The notes: generated by a model from the sequence alone, not told the origin. Shown: positions 1 to 9,054, counted from the first letter of the stretch. The stretch: 64,000 nt of DNA from Streptomyces flavochromogenes (GCF_000717595.1 NZ_JNZO01000015.1:78253-142252); one strand, 5' to 3'. A program made the numbers and translations.

Positions 1-187
1 GTGCCTGCTGAGCTGGGATGACGGGAGTTCCTACGCCAAGGCCGCGAAGGGGACCGCGGCGATCTCGGCCTGGTCGCCCGGGCGACCACACACGGGGCCG
101 CGGCAGGGGCGACACGCAGCCCCGCCGGGAATCGGGGCCCGGTGAGGGCTGTCCGGATGGCGGACGGCCGGTTGTAGGGTGTCCGCC

Positions 188-895
188 ATGCCCTGCGTAC
201 TCGTGGTCGAAGACGACCCCAGCATCCGTGCCTCGCTGATGGAGATCCTCGCGGAGCACGGCCATGCGGTGCGCAGCACGGGCGATGGGTTCGGCGCGCT
301 GCGCGAGGTCGCGCAGGGCTCGCTGGACGCGGTGGTGCTGGACCTCGGCCTGCCCGATCTCGACGGCGGCGACGCGCTCCGCATGATCCGCGGGATATCG
401 AACGTGCCCGTGGTGGTCGCGACCGCCCGCGACGACGAGAGCGAGATCGTCAAGCTCCTGAACGCGGGCGCCGACGACTACCTCGTCAAACCGTTCTCCG
501 GGGCGCAGCTCCTGGCCCGGCTCTCGGCGGTGCTGCGACGCACCGCGGTCCCCGCCTCGGTCGCCGGGCAGGCCCCACCGGCCGATCCTTCGAGTCTGGT
601 GACGGTCGGTGAGCTGACCGTGGATCCGCCGGCGCGCTCGGCCTATCTGGCGGGGCGTGAACTGGTCCTCACGCGCCGGGAGTTCGACCTGCTGGCCTTT
701 CTCGCCCGGCACGCCGGCACGGTGGTGTCCCGGCACCGGCTGCTGGCGGAGGTCTGGCAGGAGGCCTACATCGAGGACCAGACCATCGATGTGCACGTGT
801 CGGCGCTGCGCCGCAAGCTCGGCGAGCGGGCCTCGGCACCGCGCTATCTGCGCACCGTGCGCGGGGTGGGCATCAAGCTGGTGGCGCCGCACTGA
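188..895 (+). CDS. OmpR/PhoB-family response regulator
   Basis: A 235-residue two-component response regulator. The receiver domain (about residues 1-118) has the acidic pair EDD at 8-10, the phospho-acceptor Asp52 in VVLDLGLPD, and the conserved Thr and Lys (VVATARDD, YLVKPF). A winged-helix DNA-binding domain follows (about 138-232; LTRREFDLLAFLARHAG, IDVHVSALRRKLGE). ATG 188 is chosen because AGGG lies 8 bp upstream; an in-frame GTG at 179 would add three residues. No kinase gene is adjacent. The nearest is the histidine kinase at 6,129, across the thiol-redox genes, and it may be the partner by inference only. The gene ends 8 bp from the convergent CAP-protein gene. Confidence 0.93.
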   Translation: MPCVLVVEDDPSIRASLMEILAEHGHAVRSTGDGFGALREVAQGSLDAVVLDLGLPDLDGGDALRMIRGISNVPVVVATARDDESEIVKLLNAGADDYLVKPFSGAQLLARLSAVLRRTAVPASVAGQAPPADPSSLVTVGELTVDPPARSAYLAGRELVLTRREFDLLAFLARHAGTVVSRHRLLAEVWQEAYIEDQTIDVHVSALRRKLGERASAPRYLRTVRGVGIKLVAPH

Positions 896-903
896 GGAGG
901 GGC

Positions 904-1716
904 TCAGGAGGGAGTGCCGAAGTCCTGGGTCCACCAGGGGCCTCCGTCGGTGCTGACGCCGACGCCGATCTCGGTGAAGCCGCAGTTGAGGATGTTGGCC
1001 CGGTGGCCGGGGCTGTGCATCCAGGCGTCCATGACGGCGGCCGCGTCGGCCTGTCCCTTGGCTATGTTCTCGCCGGACCGTGACCAGGTGTATCCGGCCG
1101 CCTCGATGCGGTCCTGCGGCTGGGAGCCGTCGGTTCCCGTGTGGGAGAAGTTGCCGGTGGCGGCCATGTCGTCGGTGTACTCCTGGGCCGCCTCGGTGAG
1201 GTCGGCGTCGACCGTCAGGGCCTTGCAGCCCGCCGCGGCGCGTTCGACGTTCACGAGGCGGACGACCTCCTCGGCCGCGCCGCCGCCCGCCGGGCGCGCA
1301 CCGCTGTCGGGCTCGGTGGTCGGCGGCTTCGCGGTGGCCGGGGGCGCGGGCCTGGGCTTCCGCGCGCCCTGGGACGCGGAAGGTCGGGCCGCCCTGGTGG
1401 TGGCCGAGGGCGGTGGGGTGGCCGAGCGGGTCGTCGGCGTGGCGGAGAGGGTCGTCAGGGTGTGCGGGGCGGCCGGCGGGGACGTCGGTGCGGTCGGCGG
1501 TGCGGTGGTCGGCGGCCCGGTGGTCGGCGTCGGGTCGGGCGTGTCGCCGCCCATGGCGACGGACTCGGCCTTGTCGTGCGCGGAGCCGGCGAGTTCGGCG
1601 CCCGCCAGACAGGCGGCGGCGACGGCCAGGACACTGAGGCCCGCCACGGTGGCTGTGACGCGCGGGCGACGCGGGGCGCGGTGTCCGCGACGTCCGTGGG
1701 CGGCTCGGGAGCTCAT
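904..1716 (-). CDS. Secreted CAP/SCP-domain protein
   Basis: A 270-residue protein. The basic N-terminus and hydrophobic stretch (about 20-45, VTATVAGLSVLAVAAACLAG) look like a signal peptide or membrane anchor. A Pro/Thr/Ser-rich spacer (about 55-150) leads to a C-terminal CAP domain (about 150-270). CAP hallmarks are visible: VRLVNVERAAAGC, SHTGTDGSQPQDRIEAAGY, GENIAKG, WMHSPGHRANILN and a closing WWTQDFG. Bacterial CAP proteins act outside the cell; their biochemical role is mostly unknown. The spacer suggests display through the cell wall. It lies convergent to the response regulator. Confidence 0.9.
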   Translation of the reverse strand: MSSRAAHGRRGHRAPRRPRVTATVAGLSVLAVAAACLAGAELAGSAHDKAESVAMGGDTPDPTPTTGPPTTAPPTAPTSPPAAPHTLTTLSATPTTRSATPPPSATTRAARPSASQGARKPRPAPPATAKPPTTEPDSGARPAGGGAAEEVVRLVNVERAAAGCKALTVDADLTEAAQEYTDDMAATGNFSHTGTDGSQPQDRIEAAGYTWSRSGENIAKGQADAAAVMDAWMHSPGHRANILNCGFTEIGVGVSTDGGPWWTQDFGTPS

Positions 1717-2216
1717 CTCGGTTTCCCTTCAAGGGGTTCGGTTCCGGGGGGGGCGGTTCCGGGGTGTACGGGCCGGGTGGCGGGACCATGGGCCGGGCCC
1801 GGCGGGGCGCGGCGGCGCGGCGCGGCCGTCCCTGTCGGCTCGGCCGGGTTCGTGCGGCGCAGAGGGACCGCCGGTTGCCGTGACGGGAGCGTAGGCGTGC
1901 CGGAGCTGCGAAGACGCCGTCTGAGGGATGCGCTCAGGAGGCCCTAAGCATCAGCTCAGGTTCGGGCCCGGCCCGCGGGTCGGACCGTGGGGCGGTCTGC
2001 GGGTCGGACCGCGGGGCGAACTGCGGGGCGGACCTCAAGGCGGTCTGCGGGCGGACCACGGTCGCCCCGACCGCGTCCGCCGCCTTTCCGTATGCCGCCG
2101 GGCGGAGGCGGGTCCGCGAGCCCGGCCGATCGCGGCAGGCCCGTACGGGGCGCGTGCGCCTCTCCGTGAACGAGGGCGAGGTGGGTGGTGCGGTGGACGT
2201 CGGCCACACTGATGCG
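1717..2216. other. 500-bp intergenic region, very G-rich
   Basis: This gap between the CAP gene (leftward) and a small membrane-protein gene (rightward) has no convincing coding frame; the open frames seen are GC-rich shadows. It holds a run of G-rich motifs just upstream of the CAP gene (about 1740-1770) and the 24-bp tandem repeat at 1975-2061. Divergent promoters for both flanking genes must lie here, but no clear -35/-10 pair was recognised. Confidence 0.5.
1975..2061. repeat. 24-bp tandem repeat, about 3.6 copies
   Basis: Three full units start at 1975, 1999 and 2023 and a partial one at 2047. Each begins GCGGGTCGGACC or a close variant. Units 1 and 2 are the most alike; unit 3 has diverged in its centre. 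The repeat lies in the divergent intergenic region. A 24-bp period is a multiple of 3, but no credible protein frame uses it. Function unknown. Confidence 0.75.
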
Positions 2217-2774
2217 GTGCCACGCCTCCTGCGCTATCTCCTCATATGGCTGTCGTGCACCGCGGCCAGCGTCACCGCGGTGATGCTCACGGTGTACTTC
2301 GTCATCGGCCTGACCCGACCGACCCCGCCCGCCGCGCGGTCGGTCCAGGCGGTGTACCCCTCTCCGTCCGTCCTCGTCGGTGTGCCGGCCTCGTCCGTCG
2401 CGACCACGCCGAAGGCGCCCGCCACCACGCCAGCGCCCCCCTCGTCACCGCCACCGACCACCCGTACGCCCTCGCCGTCGCCCTCGGCCACGCGGGCGCC
2501 CGTCACGTCCGCGCCCCGGCCGTCGGCTTCGAAGTGCAGCGGCGGTCCCGGGTTGCACACGGTTCCCTCCGAAGGAGGCAAGGTCACCGTCCACTACGGC
2601 CGCGACAGCGTGTGCTTCGTCTCGGCCGTTCCCGATCCGGGGTTCCGCACGAGCACCGGTCAGAGCGATCCCGGCACGCTGGTGGTCGTCTTCACCAGCG
2701 ACGACCACCGTTCGCAGGTCACGGCGACCGTGGTGCCGACGGCGCAGGCCAGCGTGCGCGAGACCCGGTTGTGA
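2217..2774 (+). CDS. Membrane-anchored protein of unknown function
   Basis: A 185-residue protein if started at GTG 2217, directly before VPRLLRYLLIWLS; an upstream ATG at 2154 is possible but puts a non-hydrophobic leader before the membrane segment. One transmembrane helix or signal anchor (about 4-30) is followed by a Pro/Thr/Ser-rich spacer (about 45-105). A compact C-terminal domain of about 75 residues has two cysteines (SKCSGG, DSVCFVS) that could form a disulfide outside the membrane. I do not recognise the family. Its position beside thiol-redox genes suggests an envelope role, as inference only. Confidence 0.65.
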   Translation: MPRLLRYLLIWLSCTAASVTAVMLTVYFVIGLTRPTPPAARSVQAVYPSPSVLVGVPASSVATTPKAPATTPAPPSSPPPTTRTPSPSPSATRAPVTSAPRPSASKCSGGPGLHTVPSEGGKVTVHYGRDSVCFVSAVPDPGFRTSTGQSDPGTLVVVFTSDDHRSQVTATVVPTAQASVRETRL

Positions 2775-2856
2775 GTCCTCGGCAGGCGCCGCGGACGACC
2801 GGAGAACCCCTGGTGAAAAGCCTGCGGTCGCGAACCTGAGCAGTTCCTTAAGCGTG

Positions 2857-2875
2857 CCTGATGGGTGGCATCAGG
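2857..2875. promoter_or_regulatory. Small hairpin upstream of the thiol-redox operon
   Basis: A perfect 7-bp inverted repeat (CCTGATG / CATCAGG) with a 5-nt loop lies 82 bp after the stop of the small membrane protein and about 160 bp before the thioredoxin-like lipoprotein. No U-tract follows, so it could be a terminator, as is common in Streptomyces, or an operator of the redox operon. The sequence does not decide. Confidence 0.35.
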
Positions 2876-3032
2876 ACGGTCCAGGAAGCGAGTTCGGCAC
2901 CTAGGCTCACGGTCGGTCAGGACGATCGCTCCGGCTCCGGCGGACAGGACGCCGGGCCGCGTCCTGCGCCCGCTCCGGCATCGGCCGCCTCCAGGCCCCG
3001 GAGAGCTCACCGACACAAGGGGTTGATCCGTC

Positions 3033-3830
3033 ATGGCCGCACACCGGCGCAAACAACGCACCGCCGGCATACAGGGCCTCGTCCGCTTCTCGGCCGTCTC
3101 CCTCACGGTCGCCTCCGCCGCCGTCGCCACGGCCTGCGGCGTGGGCGGCTCGAAGAACGACGCGGCGCAGAACGTGTCCGTGGCGGCGGCCCCGGACGCG
3201 CCCGCCGAGCAGACCACCAGTGCCCCGGCGCCCATGCAGGCGGCGACGGCATCCGCCTCCCCCACCGCCGCCGCGACGTCGGTCCCGCCGACGTCCCGGC
3301 CGAGCCCTTCCACGTCCTCGCCCATCGCCAAGCGTCCCGTGGAGACGACCAGGGCCGCCCCTCGCCCCGCCAGGACGACCGCCGCTCCCGCACCGTCCAA
3401 GCCCGCCGTGAAGAAGAGCGCTCCCGTCTCCGGCTCCTCGGGCTTCACGAGCGGCTACCCGACCGGTGCCGACGCCCGCGGGGCCGTCGAGGCCGCGGTC
3501 GCCGCCGCCAAGGCCGACGGCAGGAAGGTGCTGATCGACTTCGGCGCCAACTGGTGCGGCAACTGCAGGGCCGCCGACCGGGTGTTCGCCACGAGCGGCG
3601 TGGGGGCGCTCCTGGACGCCTCGTACCACGTGGTCAAGGTCGACATCGGCAGCCAGGACTCCTCGGCCTTCGGCCTCCTGCGTGACTACTGCTCCGGCGA
3701 GGGCGCGTACAAGATGCCCGTGCTGGTCGTCCTCGACGGCAACGGCAAGGTGGTGACCGAGACGCACTCGACCGGCAACCCCGAGCTGACCGACACGGGC
3801 CTCGGCGCGTTCCTGCGGAAGTGGGCCTGA
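3033..3830 (+). CDS. Thioredoxin-fold lipoprotein, DsbD-gamma-like
   Basis: A 265-residue exported protein. The signal peptide ends in a weak lipobox (VATAC, Cys35), then comes an Ala/Pro/Thr-rich spacer (about 40-130) and a thioredoxin domain (about 140-265). The active site is WCGNC (Cys175, Cys178) within [13 protein letters not shown], which resembles the gamma domain of DsbD more than TlpA. The cis-Pro loop KMPVLVV is present. AAGGGG precedes ATG 3033. The stop overlaps the next start by 4 bp (ATGA), giving a coupled operon with the TlpA-like and CcdA genes. Likely role: carry or receive reducing equivalents outside the membrane from CcdA. Confidence 0.85.
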   Translation: MAAHRRKQRTAGIQGLVRFSAVSLTVASAAVATACGVGGSKNDAAQNVSVAAAPDAPAEQTTSAPAPMQAATASASPTAAATSVPPTSRPSPSTSSPIAKRPVETTRAAPRPARTTAAPAPSKPAVKKSAPVSGSSGFTSGYPTGADARGAVEAAVAAAKADGRKVLIDFGANWCGNCRAADRVFATSGVGALLDASYHVVKVDIGSQDSSAFGLLRDYCSGEGAYKMPVLVVLDGNGKVVTETHSTGNPELTDTGLGAFLRKWA

Positions 3831-4417
3831 TGACGGCCCGCGGCACTGCGGCGACGGTCGCCCTGCTCCTCCTCGCCCTCGCGGCCACCGGCTGCGACGC
3901 GGGCGCCGTGGCGGGGGCGGACGGCGGCGTGCCGGGAGCGGGCACCGCCGGGACCGCGGCGGTGCTGCCGGTCGCCGAACGCCCTTCCGCGCCCGACACC
4001 TCCGGCCGGGACCTCACGGGCCGGGACCTGGCCCTGCGCTCGTACCGCGGCAAGGTCGTCGTCCTGAACGTGTGGGGCTCCTGGTGCGCCCCCTGTCGCG
4101 ACGAGGCCGCAGACCTGGAGGCACTGCGCGGTGCGGCGGCGCCGCGCGGCGTGGAGGTCCTGGGAGTCAACGTTCGCGACCGTTCCACCGGGCCGGCCAG
4201 GGAGTTCGAGAGGACGTACGGTCTGCGGTACCCGAGCATCCACGATCCCGACGGAAAGCTGCTGCTGGCCTTCCCTCCCGCGCTGCTCAACCCGCAGGCC
4301 ATCCCTTCCACGCTGGTCATCGACCGGCAGGGCCGGATCGCCGTCGCCGTCTCCGGTCCGGTCACCCGCGCGCGGCTGGAGCCCCTCGTGGACCGGGTCG
4401 CCGGGGAGGACGCATGA
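3830..4417 (+). CDS. TlpA-like thioredoxin lipoprotein
   Basis: A 195-residue lipoprotein. The signal peptide ends in a good lipobox (AATGC, Cys22). A thioredoxin-like domain of the TlpA/ResA type (about 60-195) carries the active site WCAPC (Cys86, Cys89) in [14 protein letters not shown], then a [10 protein letters not shown] strand typical of the family. Such proteins reduce extracytoplasmic disulfides, for example in apocytochrome c or envelope proteins, using electrons passed across the membrane by CcdA/DsbD. It overlaps its neighbours by 4 bp at each end, so it is translationally coupled in the middle of the operon. Confidence 0.92.
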   Translation: MTARGTAATVALLLLALAATGCDAGAVAGADGGVPGAGTAGTAAVLPVAERPSAPDTSGRDLTGRDLALRSYRGKVVVLNVWGSWCAPCRDEAADLEALRGAAAPRGVEVLGVNVRDRSTGPAREFERTYGLRYPSIHDPDGKLLLAFPPALLNPQAIPSTLVIDRQGRIAVAVSGPVTRARLEPLVDRVAGEDA

Positions 4418-5196
4418 CCGGCCCCACGTGGGCGGCGCTCGCCGCCGGGCCGGCCGCCAGCGCGGTGTCGGGCACCCTGCTCCTCGCCGTGCCGGTGGCC
4501 GCGGCCGCGGGCCTGGTGTCCTTCCTCTCCCCGTGCGTCCTGCCGCTCGTGCCGGGCTACCTGAGCTACGTCACCAGCCTGTCGGTGTCCGACCTCGCCG
4601 AGGCGGACGGCGGACGGCGCGGGCGGATGGTCGCCGGAGCGGCGCTGTTCGTGCTGGGTTTCAGCGGTGTCCTGGTGTCCGGGGGCGCCCTGTTCGGCTT
4701 CGTCGGGCGCAACCTGCTCGCCTACCAGGACGGCATCACGCTGGTCCTCGGCCTGTTCACCGTCGTCATGGGCCTCGCGTTCGCGGGCTGGCTGCCCGGC
4801 TTCACCCAGCGCGAGCTGCGCAGCAGCCGCCGGCCCTCCTTCGGCCTGGCCGGCGCGCCCCTGCTGGGCGTCGTCTTCGGCGTGGGCTGGACCCCGTGCA
4901 TCGGGCCGACCCTGGCCGCCGTGCAGGCCCTGGCCTGGAACGAGGCCAGCGCCGGGCGCGGGGCCCTCCTCATGGTCTGCTACTGCGTGGGGCTGGGCGC
5001 GCCCTTCCTCCTCACCGCACTCGCCTTCCGGCGGGCCCTGCGCGCCTTCCGATGGGTCAGGAACCACCACGGGACCGTCATGCGGGCCGGCGGCGCACTT
5101 CTGGTCCTCGTCGGCGTCCTGCTGATCACCGGCCTGTGGACCGACCTGGTGTACGCGTTGCAGGTAAGGCTGCAGGGCACGACCGCGGCCCTGTGA
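4414..5196 (+). CDS. CcdA/DsbD-beta transmembrane electron carrier
   Basis: A 260-residue polytopic membrane protein, the usual CcdA length, with about six helices. The two conserved redox cysteines are in [15 protein letters not shown] (helix 1) and [14 protein letters not shown] (helix 4), each followed by the helix-breaking prolines of the family. CcdA takes electrons from cytoplasmic thioredoxin and hands them to extracytoplasmic thioredoxin-like partners; two such partners are encoded directly upstream. ATG 4414 overlaps the preceding stop (ATGA). Confidence 0.93.
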   Translation: MTGPTWAALAAGPAASAVSGTLLLAVPVAAAAGLVSFLSPCVLPLVPGYLSYVTSLSVSDLAEADGGRRGRMVAGAALFVLGFSGVLVSGGALFGFVGRNLLAYQDGITLVLGLFTVVMGLAFAGWLPGFTQRELRSSRRPSFGLAGAPLLGVVFGVGWTPCIGPTLAAVQALAWNEASAGRGALLMVCYCVGLGAPFLLTALAFRRALRAFRWVRNHHGTVMRAGGALLVLVGVLLITGLWTDLVYALQVRLQGTTAAL

Positions 5197-5349
5197 GCAC
5201 CGGCACCCGAGTGCCATCGCCAGGCGTCCGGAAGGGCCCGACTCCCCCTGCCCACCGGGCGGCTCCCCTCCCCCGTACCCCAGAAGGCCAGTCGCGCCCC
5301 CGGCGTGCGGCCACCTCCCCGAAACACGAGAAAGACCCGGAAAGACGAC

Positions 5350-5928
5350 ATGAGACATCCCGTGACCTCCCCCCGCCTGCCCCGCGCCGCGCGCACGCGC
5401 CTCGCCCGGGCCGCGGCCGCACTGCTGGCCGCCGCCTCGCTGACCGGCTGCGGCCAGGAGTCCGCGCCGTCGCACGCCGCCGCCATGACGGAGTTCAACG
5501 AGAACGGCGTCACCGTCCGGCTGAGCGTGGCCGACTGGAAGTCCGACGCGGGGACCCTGGTCGCCACGTTCACACCCGACGACGCCGGCTTCCACCTCTA
5601 CAGCACCGCGCTCCCCGCCGAGGGCATCGAGGGGGTGGGGCGGCCGACCGAGGTCCGTCCCGTCGGATCGGTCGCCACCGCCGGTGAGACGACGGTGGAC
5701 AAGCCGGTCAAGAGCATCACGGTGCCGGGCGTGCGCGCCGCCGTACCGGTCTACCCCGACGGCCCCGTCACGGTGACGCTGCCGATCCGGGCGACCGCTC
5801 CGGGCGAGGCGAAGGTGCTGATCGGCTATGCGAGCTGCAGTTCGACCGAGGGGTGTACGATCCCGGTGGCCGACCGGGCGGTGTCCCTGCGCACCGGCGA
5901 GGACGGCCTGTCGTTCGGCGCCTCCTGA
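5350..5928 (+). CDS. DsbD-alpha-like lipoprotein
   Basis: A 192-residue lipoprotein (lipobox LTGC, Cys34). The mature part is beta-rich and ends with a motif close to the active site of the DsbD N-terminal (alpha) domain: GYASCSSTEGCTIPV, with Cys163 and Cys169 in the same C-x5-C spacing as the E. coli DsbD alpha domain (CADAGFC). DsbD-alpha receives electrons from the gamma domain and reduces client proteins. It starts 153 bp after the CcdA gene in the same direction; an internal promoter is possible. Together with the genes at 3033 and 4414 it completes a dissected DsbD. The assignment rests on the cysteine motif and context. Confidence 0.78.
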   Translation: MRHPVTSPRLPRAARTRLARAAAALLAAASLTGCGQESAPSHAAAMTEFNENGVTVRLSVADWKSDAGTLVATFTPDDAGFHLYSTALPAEGIEGVGRPTEVRPVGSVATAGETTVDKPVKSITVPGVRAAVPVYPDGPVTVTLPIRATAPGEAKVLIGYASCSSTEGCTIPVADRAVSLRTGEDGLSFGAS

Positions 5929-6128
5929 CGGCCCGTCGTCCCGGATCACGGGGCCGGTGACGGCACCACTCCCGGAGGACGTCGTACCGGGAGACCCTCC
6001 GGCGGTCCGTCGCCCGGGCCCCTGACTCGAATCCCCGACCGTGGCGCTGGGCGCACGGCTACCCGTTGGAGCGCTGCACCCGTGAACCGAGCGCCCCGAA
6101 GACGCCGCGCCGAGCCCGGGGCCCCGCG

Positions 6129-7535
6129 GTGAGGCGCTCCCTGGCGGGGGTGGCCCTGGCCGTCACCTCCATGGTGGCGCTGTCGTTCCTGATCCCGCTG
6201 GGGCTGCTCGTGATGTCGCTCGCCCGCGAGCAGAGCATCACGGCGGCCGAGCAGAGCGCGGCGGCGATGGCGCCGATCCTGGCCCTCACCACGGACGCGG
6301 CCGAGCTGCGCGAGGCGGGGGCGGGGCTGCGCGCGGCCGAGCACATGGTCATCCATCTGCCGGACCACACCACGGTCGGCGGCGCGGGGCACGCTCCGCC
6401 GGATCTGCTGGGCCGGGCCCAGGAGGAACGCGAGTCCATCTCCCGGGACGTGCCCGGCGGCTGGATCTACCTGCAGCCGGTGATCCTGCCCCAGGACCGG
6501 GTCGCGCTGGTGGAGAACTTCGTGCCCGACGACGAGATGACCCGTGGTGTCGTCCTGTCGTGGAGCGTCATGGCCGGTCTGGCGGTCGTCCTTCTCGGCG
6601 GCTCCGTCCTGGTCGCCGACCGCCTCGGCTCCGCCGTCGTCACGGCGGCGAAGCGGCTGGCCGAGGCGTCACGCCGGCTCGGCACGGGCAACCTCGACAC
6701 CCGCGTCCAGCCGAAGGGGCCGCCGGAACTGAAGGAGGCGGGCACGGCCTTCAACACCATGGCCGACCGCATGACGGACCTGCTCGCCGTCGAACGGGAA
6801 CTGGTCGCGGACCTGTCCCACCGGCTCCGCACCCCCCTGACCGCCCTGCACCTGGCGGTCGAGCGGATCGCGCCGAGCGCCGACACCGGTCGCATCCAGA
6901 CGGCCGTCGCCGAACTGGAGCGGGAGCTCAACGCGATCATCGCCGAGGCTCGCACACCGCTCGCCGTCGGCCCGATGGGCCGGGCGCTGCGGGGCGAGGA
7001 ATCGCCCGACGGTCCGCGGGAGGGCGGGGACCGCTGCGAGGTCGCCGACGTCGTCCGTCGGCGCGCGGCCTTCTGGGCCGTGCTCGCGGGTCAGCAGGAC
7101 CGTCCCTGCACACTGCAGATCACGGACGAGACCACCCCCGTCTGCCTCCCGGAAGCGGACGTCACGGCCGTCGTGGACGCGCTCGTGGGCAACGTCTTCC
7201 GGTACACCTCCCGGGGCACCGCCCTGGAGGTCTCCGTGTGCCGCACCGCCCACACCGTGGAACTGACCGTTCACGACGCCGGCCCCGGCATCGCCGACCC
7301 GGACGGTGCCCTCGCCCGCGGCGGGAGTACGGGCTCCACGGGCCTCGGGCTCGACATCGCCCGTCGCGCGGCCCTCGCCGCCCGGGGCGCCGTCCGCATC
7401 ACGCGCGGCCCCCTGGGCGGTGCCCGCGTGGCGGTCACGTTCCAGCTGTCGACGGGCCCGGCGCCGGGGCGTCCGCGCTCGCGCCGCAGGGGGCGGAGAG
7501 CAGCCGGGACGGCGCCGGGTGCGGCGGGCGACTGA
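6129..7535 (+). CDS. Sensor histidine kinase
   Basis: A 468-residue membrane kinase from GTG 6129. Helix 1 (about 7-29) and helix 2 (about 138-158) enclose an extracytoplasmic sensor of roughly 105 residues. A HAMP segment follows, then the HisKA domain with the H-box ELVADLSHRLRTPL (phospho-acceptor His231), and an HATPase domain with DAGPGIAD and GSTGLGLDIA. The first residue of the N-box is intact (GNVFRYT). The Arg/Gly/Ala-rich tail looks disordered. An upstream TTG at 6066 gives a longer frame but adds a non-hydrophobic leader before helix 1. No response regulator is adjacent; the orphan one at 188 is a candidate partner. Confidence 0.92.
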   Translation: MRRSLAGVALAVTSMVALSFLIPLGLLVMSLAREQSITAAEQSAAAMAPILALTTDAAELREAGAGLRAAEHMVIHLPDHTTVGGAGHAPPDLLGRAQEERESISRDVPGGWIYLQPVILPQDRVALVENFVPDDEMTRGVVLSWSVMAGLAVVLLGGSVLVADRLGSAVVTAAKRLAEASRRLGTGNLDTRVQPKGPPELKEAGTAFNTMADRMTDLLAVERELVADLSHRLRTPLTALHLAVERIAPSADTGRIQTAVAELERELNAIIAEARTPLAVGPMGRALRGEESPDGPREGGDRCEVADVVRRRAAFWAVLAGQQDRPCTLQITDETTPVCLPEADVTAVVDALVGNVFRYTSRGTALEVSVCRTAHTVELTVHDAGPGIADPDGALARGGSTGSTGLGLDIARRAALAARGAVRITRGPLGGARVAVTFQLSTGPAPGRPRSRRRGRRAAGTAPGAAGD

Positions 7536-7636
7536 CAGCCCGGGGAGTCCGGCGTCCGAGGTCGGGGGCCACCGCACCGGGTCGGTGCCGACTGGACCTC
7601 GACGCGCGGCACGAGCACTGCGGTGACCCGAGCCTC

Positions 7637-7666
7637 ACCCGGCCGGCCGGGTCAGCCGGTACCGGC
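7637..7666. terminator. Paired palindromes between convergent genes
   Basis: A perfect 16-bp palindrome (7637-7652, ACCCGGCC and its complement) is followed at once by a perfect 12-bp palindrome (7655-7666, GCCGGTACCGGC). They lie between the kinase gene (rightward) and the flavoprotein gene (leftward). GC-rich hairpins without U-tracts often act as terminators in Streptomyces, so a bidirectional terminator is the most likely role. Confidence 0.45.
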
Positions 7667-7719
7667 ACGTGTGTCGTGACGCCGTCGGAGAAGAGTCCGG
7701 GTGCGTCGGCCCGAGCGGC

Positions 7720-9054
7720 CTACCTCCGTGGAGTGGGAACGAGGCGCAGCAGCCCGTGGAGGACAGCGTCGACGGTGTCCTGCGCGGGCTCGTCGGTCAC
7801 ATGGGTGAGGAGGCGTGCCAGGGTGCGCAGCACGGGGGGTGAGGCCATCACCCGGGGGTGCAGGACCGGCCGGAAGCCGTAACGGGAGAAGACCAGATCA
7901 CCGGCGAGGTTGCCCAGCCGGTAGTAACGCGCCCAGCGTCGCTCGATCTCGGCCGGATACTGGTGCAGCGCGTGTTCGCGGCGCGGCCCGGCCGGCCGGG
8001 CCAGCGCCAGCGCGATGATGTCCGCCGCCACCTCGGCGGCCTCCATCGCCTGGGCTATGCCCTCGCCGCTCCACGGACTGACCATGCCGGCGCTGTCGCC
8101 CACCAGCAGCACGCCCCGCCGGTACTGCGGACGCCGGTTCAGTCCCATCGGCAGCGGCGCGCTGCGCAATGGGGAGTCGGCGTTCTCTTCACTCAGCCCC
8201 CAGCCCGAGGGCAGGCGGGGCAGCCAGTGTTCCAACGCCGCTCGCAGGTCCACCGGCCTGCGTCGCCTTTGCTGTGGCAGGACGCCGAGGCCCACGTTGA
8301 CACGCCCGTCCCCCAGGGGGAACACCCATCCGTAGCCGGGCAGATCGCGTCCGGTACGAGGACAGCGCAGGTCCGCCCAGAGCTCCAGGTAGGGATCGTG
8401 CGTGCGGGCCTCACTGCGGTAGTACCGTCGGGCAGCGGCCGCGACGGGTCTCCTGCCGTCTCGTTCGAACCCCAGACCGAGAGTCGTGCGTGCCGAGGCT
8501 CCGTCGGCAGCGATCACCAACGGCGCCCGGTAGTTGACGGGCTCCTGCTCTGGTCCGCGGGAGGCGGACACGCCGATGACGTGTCCTGCCCGGTCGGTCA
8601 AGGGGCCCGTCACCTTGACCTGGGTACGGAGGCGTGCGCCGGTTGCGCGGGCGTGCGTGGCGAGCAGGTCGTCGAAGTCGTGCCGACTGCGGGTGAGCCC
8701 GAAATCGGGAAGGGCGCCCAGGCGCGGCCAGTCCAGCTCGGCCTGGTGGCCGCCGCAGACCCAGCGCATGCCCTTGTTGCGCATCCAGCCCGGTGCGTCG
8801 ATGTCGATGCCCATCCGCACCAACTGGTACACGCTGCGCGGTGTCAGGCCGTCGCCGCACACCTTCTCCCGGGGAATACCGCTCTTCTCCAGGAGCAGCA
8901 CGTCCACGCCCGCTCTCGCGAGGTGCACCGCGGCGGCAGAACCTGCCGGCCCCGCGCCCACGACGATGACCTGTGCCTCCTCGTCACCGGCGCCCTCACA
9001 ACCCGAGCTACCGGCGTCGGGGCCGCCGCCGGCCCCGTCACTATTGGCGATCAC
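7720..9054 (-). CDS. Geranylgeranyl-reductase-family FAD oxidoreductase
   Basis: A 444-residue flavoprotein. The N-terminal Rossmann motif VVGAGPAGSAAAVHLARAGVDVLLLEK (about 22-48) binds FAD. KVCGDGLTPRSV is the usual GGR-family motif after the first strand, and VLLVGDSAGMVSPWSGEGIAQAM is the second FAD motif. The family reduces isoprenoid double bonds (geranylgeranyl groups, menaquinone side chains) or oxidises related substrates; the substrate here cannot be told. GTG 9054 is chosen over the longer frame because GGTGGA sits just upstream and the extra N-terminal 58 residues are low-complexity. The gene is monocistronic. Confidence 0.88.
   Translation of the reverse strand: MIANSDGAGGGPDAGSSGCEGAGDEEAQVIVVGAGPAGSAAAVHLARAGVDVLLLEKSGIPREKVCGDGLTPRSVYQLVRMGIDIDAPGWMRNKGMRWVCGGHQAELDWPRLGALPDFGLTRSRHDFDDLLATHARATGARLRTQVKVTGPLTDRAGHVIGVSASRGPEQEPVNYRAPLVIAADGASARTTLGLGFERDGRRPVAAAARRYYRSEARTHDPYLELWADLRCPRTGRDLPGYGWVFPLGDGRVNVGLGVLPQQRRRRPVDLRAALEHWLPRLPSGWGLSEENADSPLRSAPLPMGLNRRPQYRRGVLLVGDSAGMVSPWSGEGIAQAMEAAEVAADIIALALARPAGPRREHALHQYPAEIERRWARYYRLGNLAGDLVFSRYGFRPVLHPRVMASPPVLRTLARLLTHVTDEPAQDTVDAVLHGLLRLVPTPRR

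Noticed and set aside
3634..5949. Long minus-strand frame opposite the thioredoxin/CcdA operon
   Set aside because: All four plus-strand redox genes have active-site motifs and coupled starts; the antisense frame has low-complexity Arg/Gly/Ala composition only.
6000..6060. Possible tRNA-like T-loop (CTCGAATCCCC)
   Set aside because: No matching acceptor stem, D-loop or anticodon arm could be drawn around it.
6066..6131. TTG 6066 as start of the histidine kinase
   Set aside because: It adds a non-hydrophobic leader before the first transmembrane helix; GTG 6129 opens directly at the usual basic residues plus helix.
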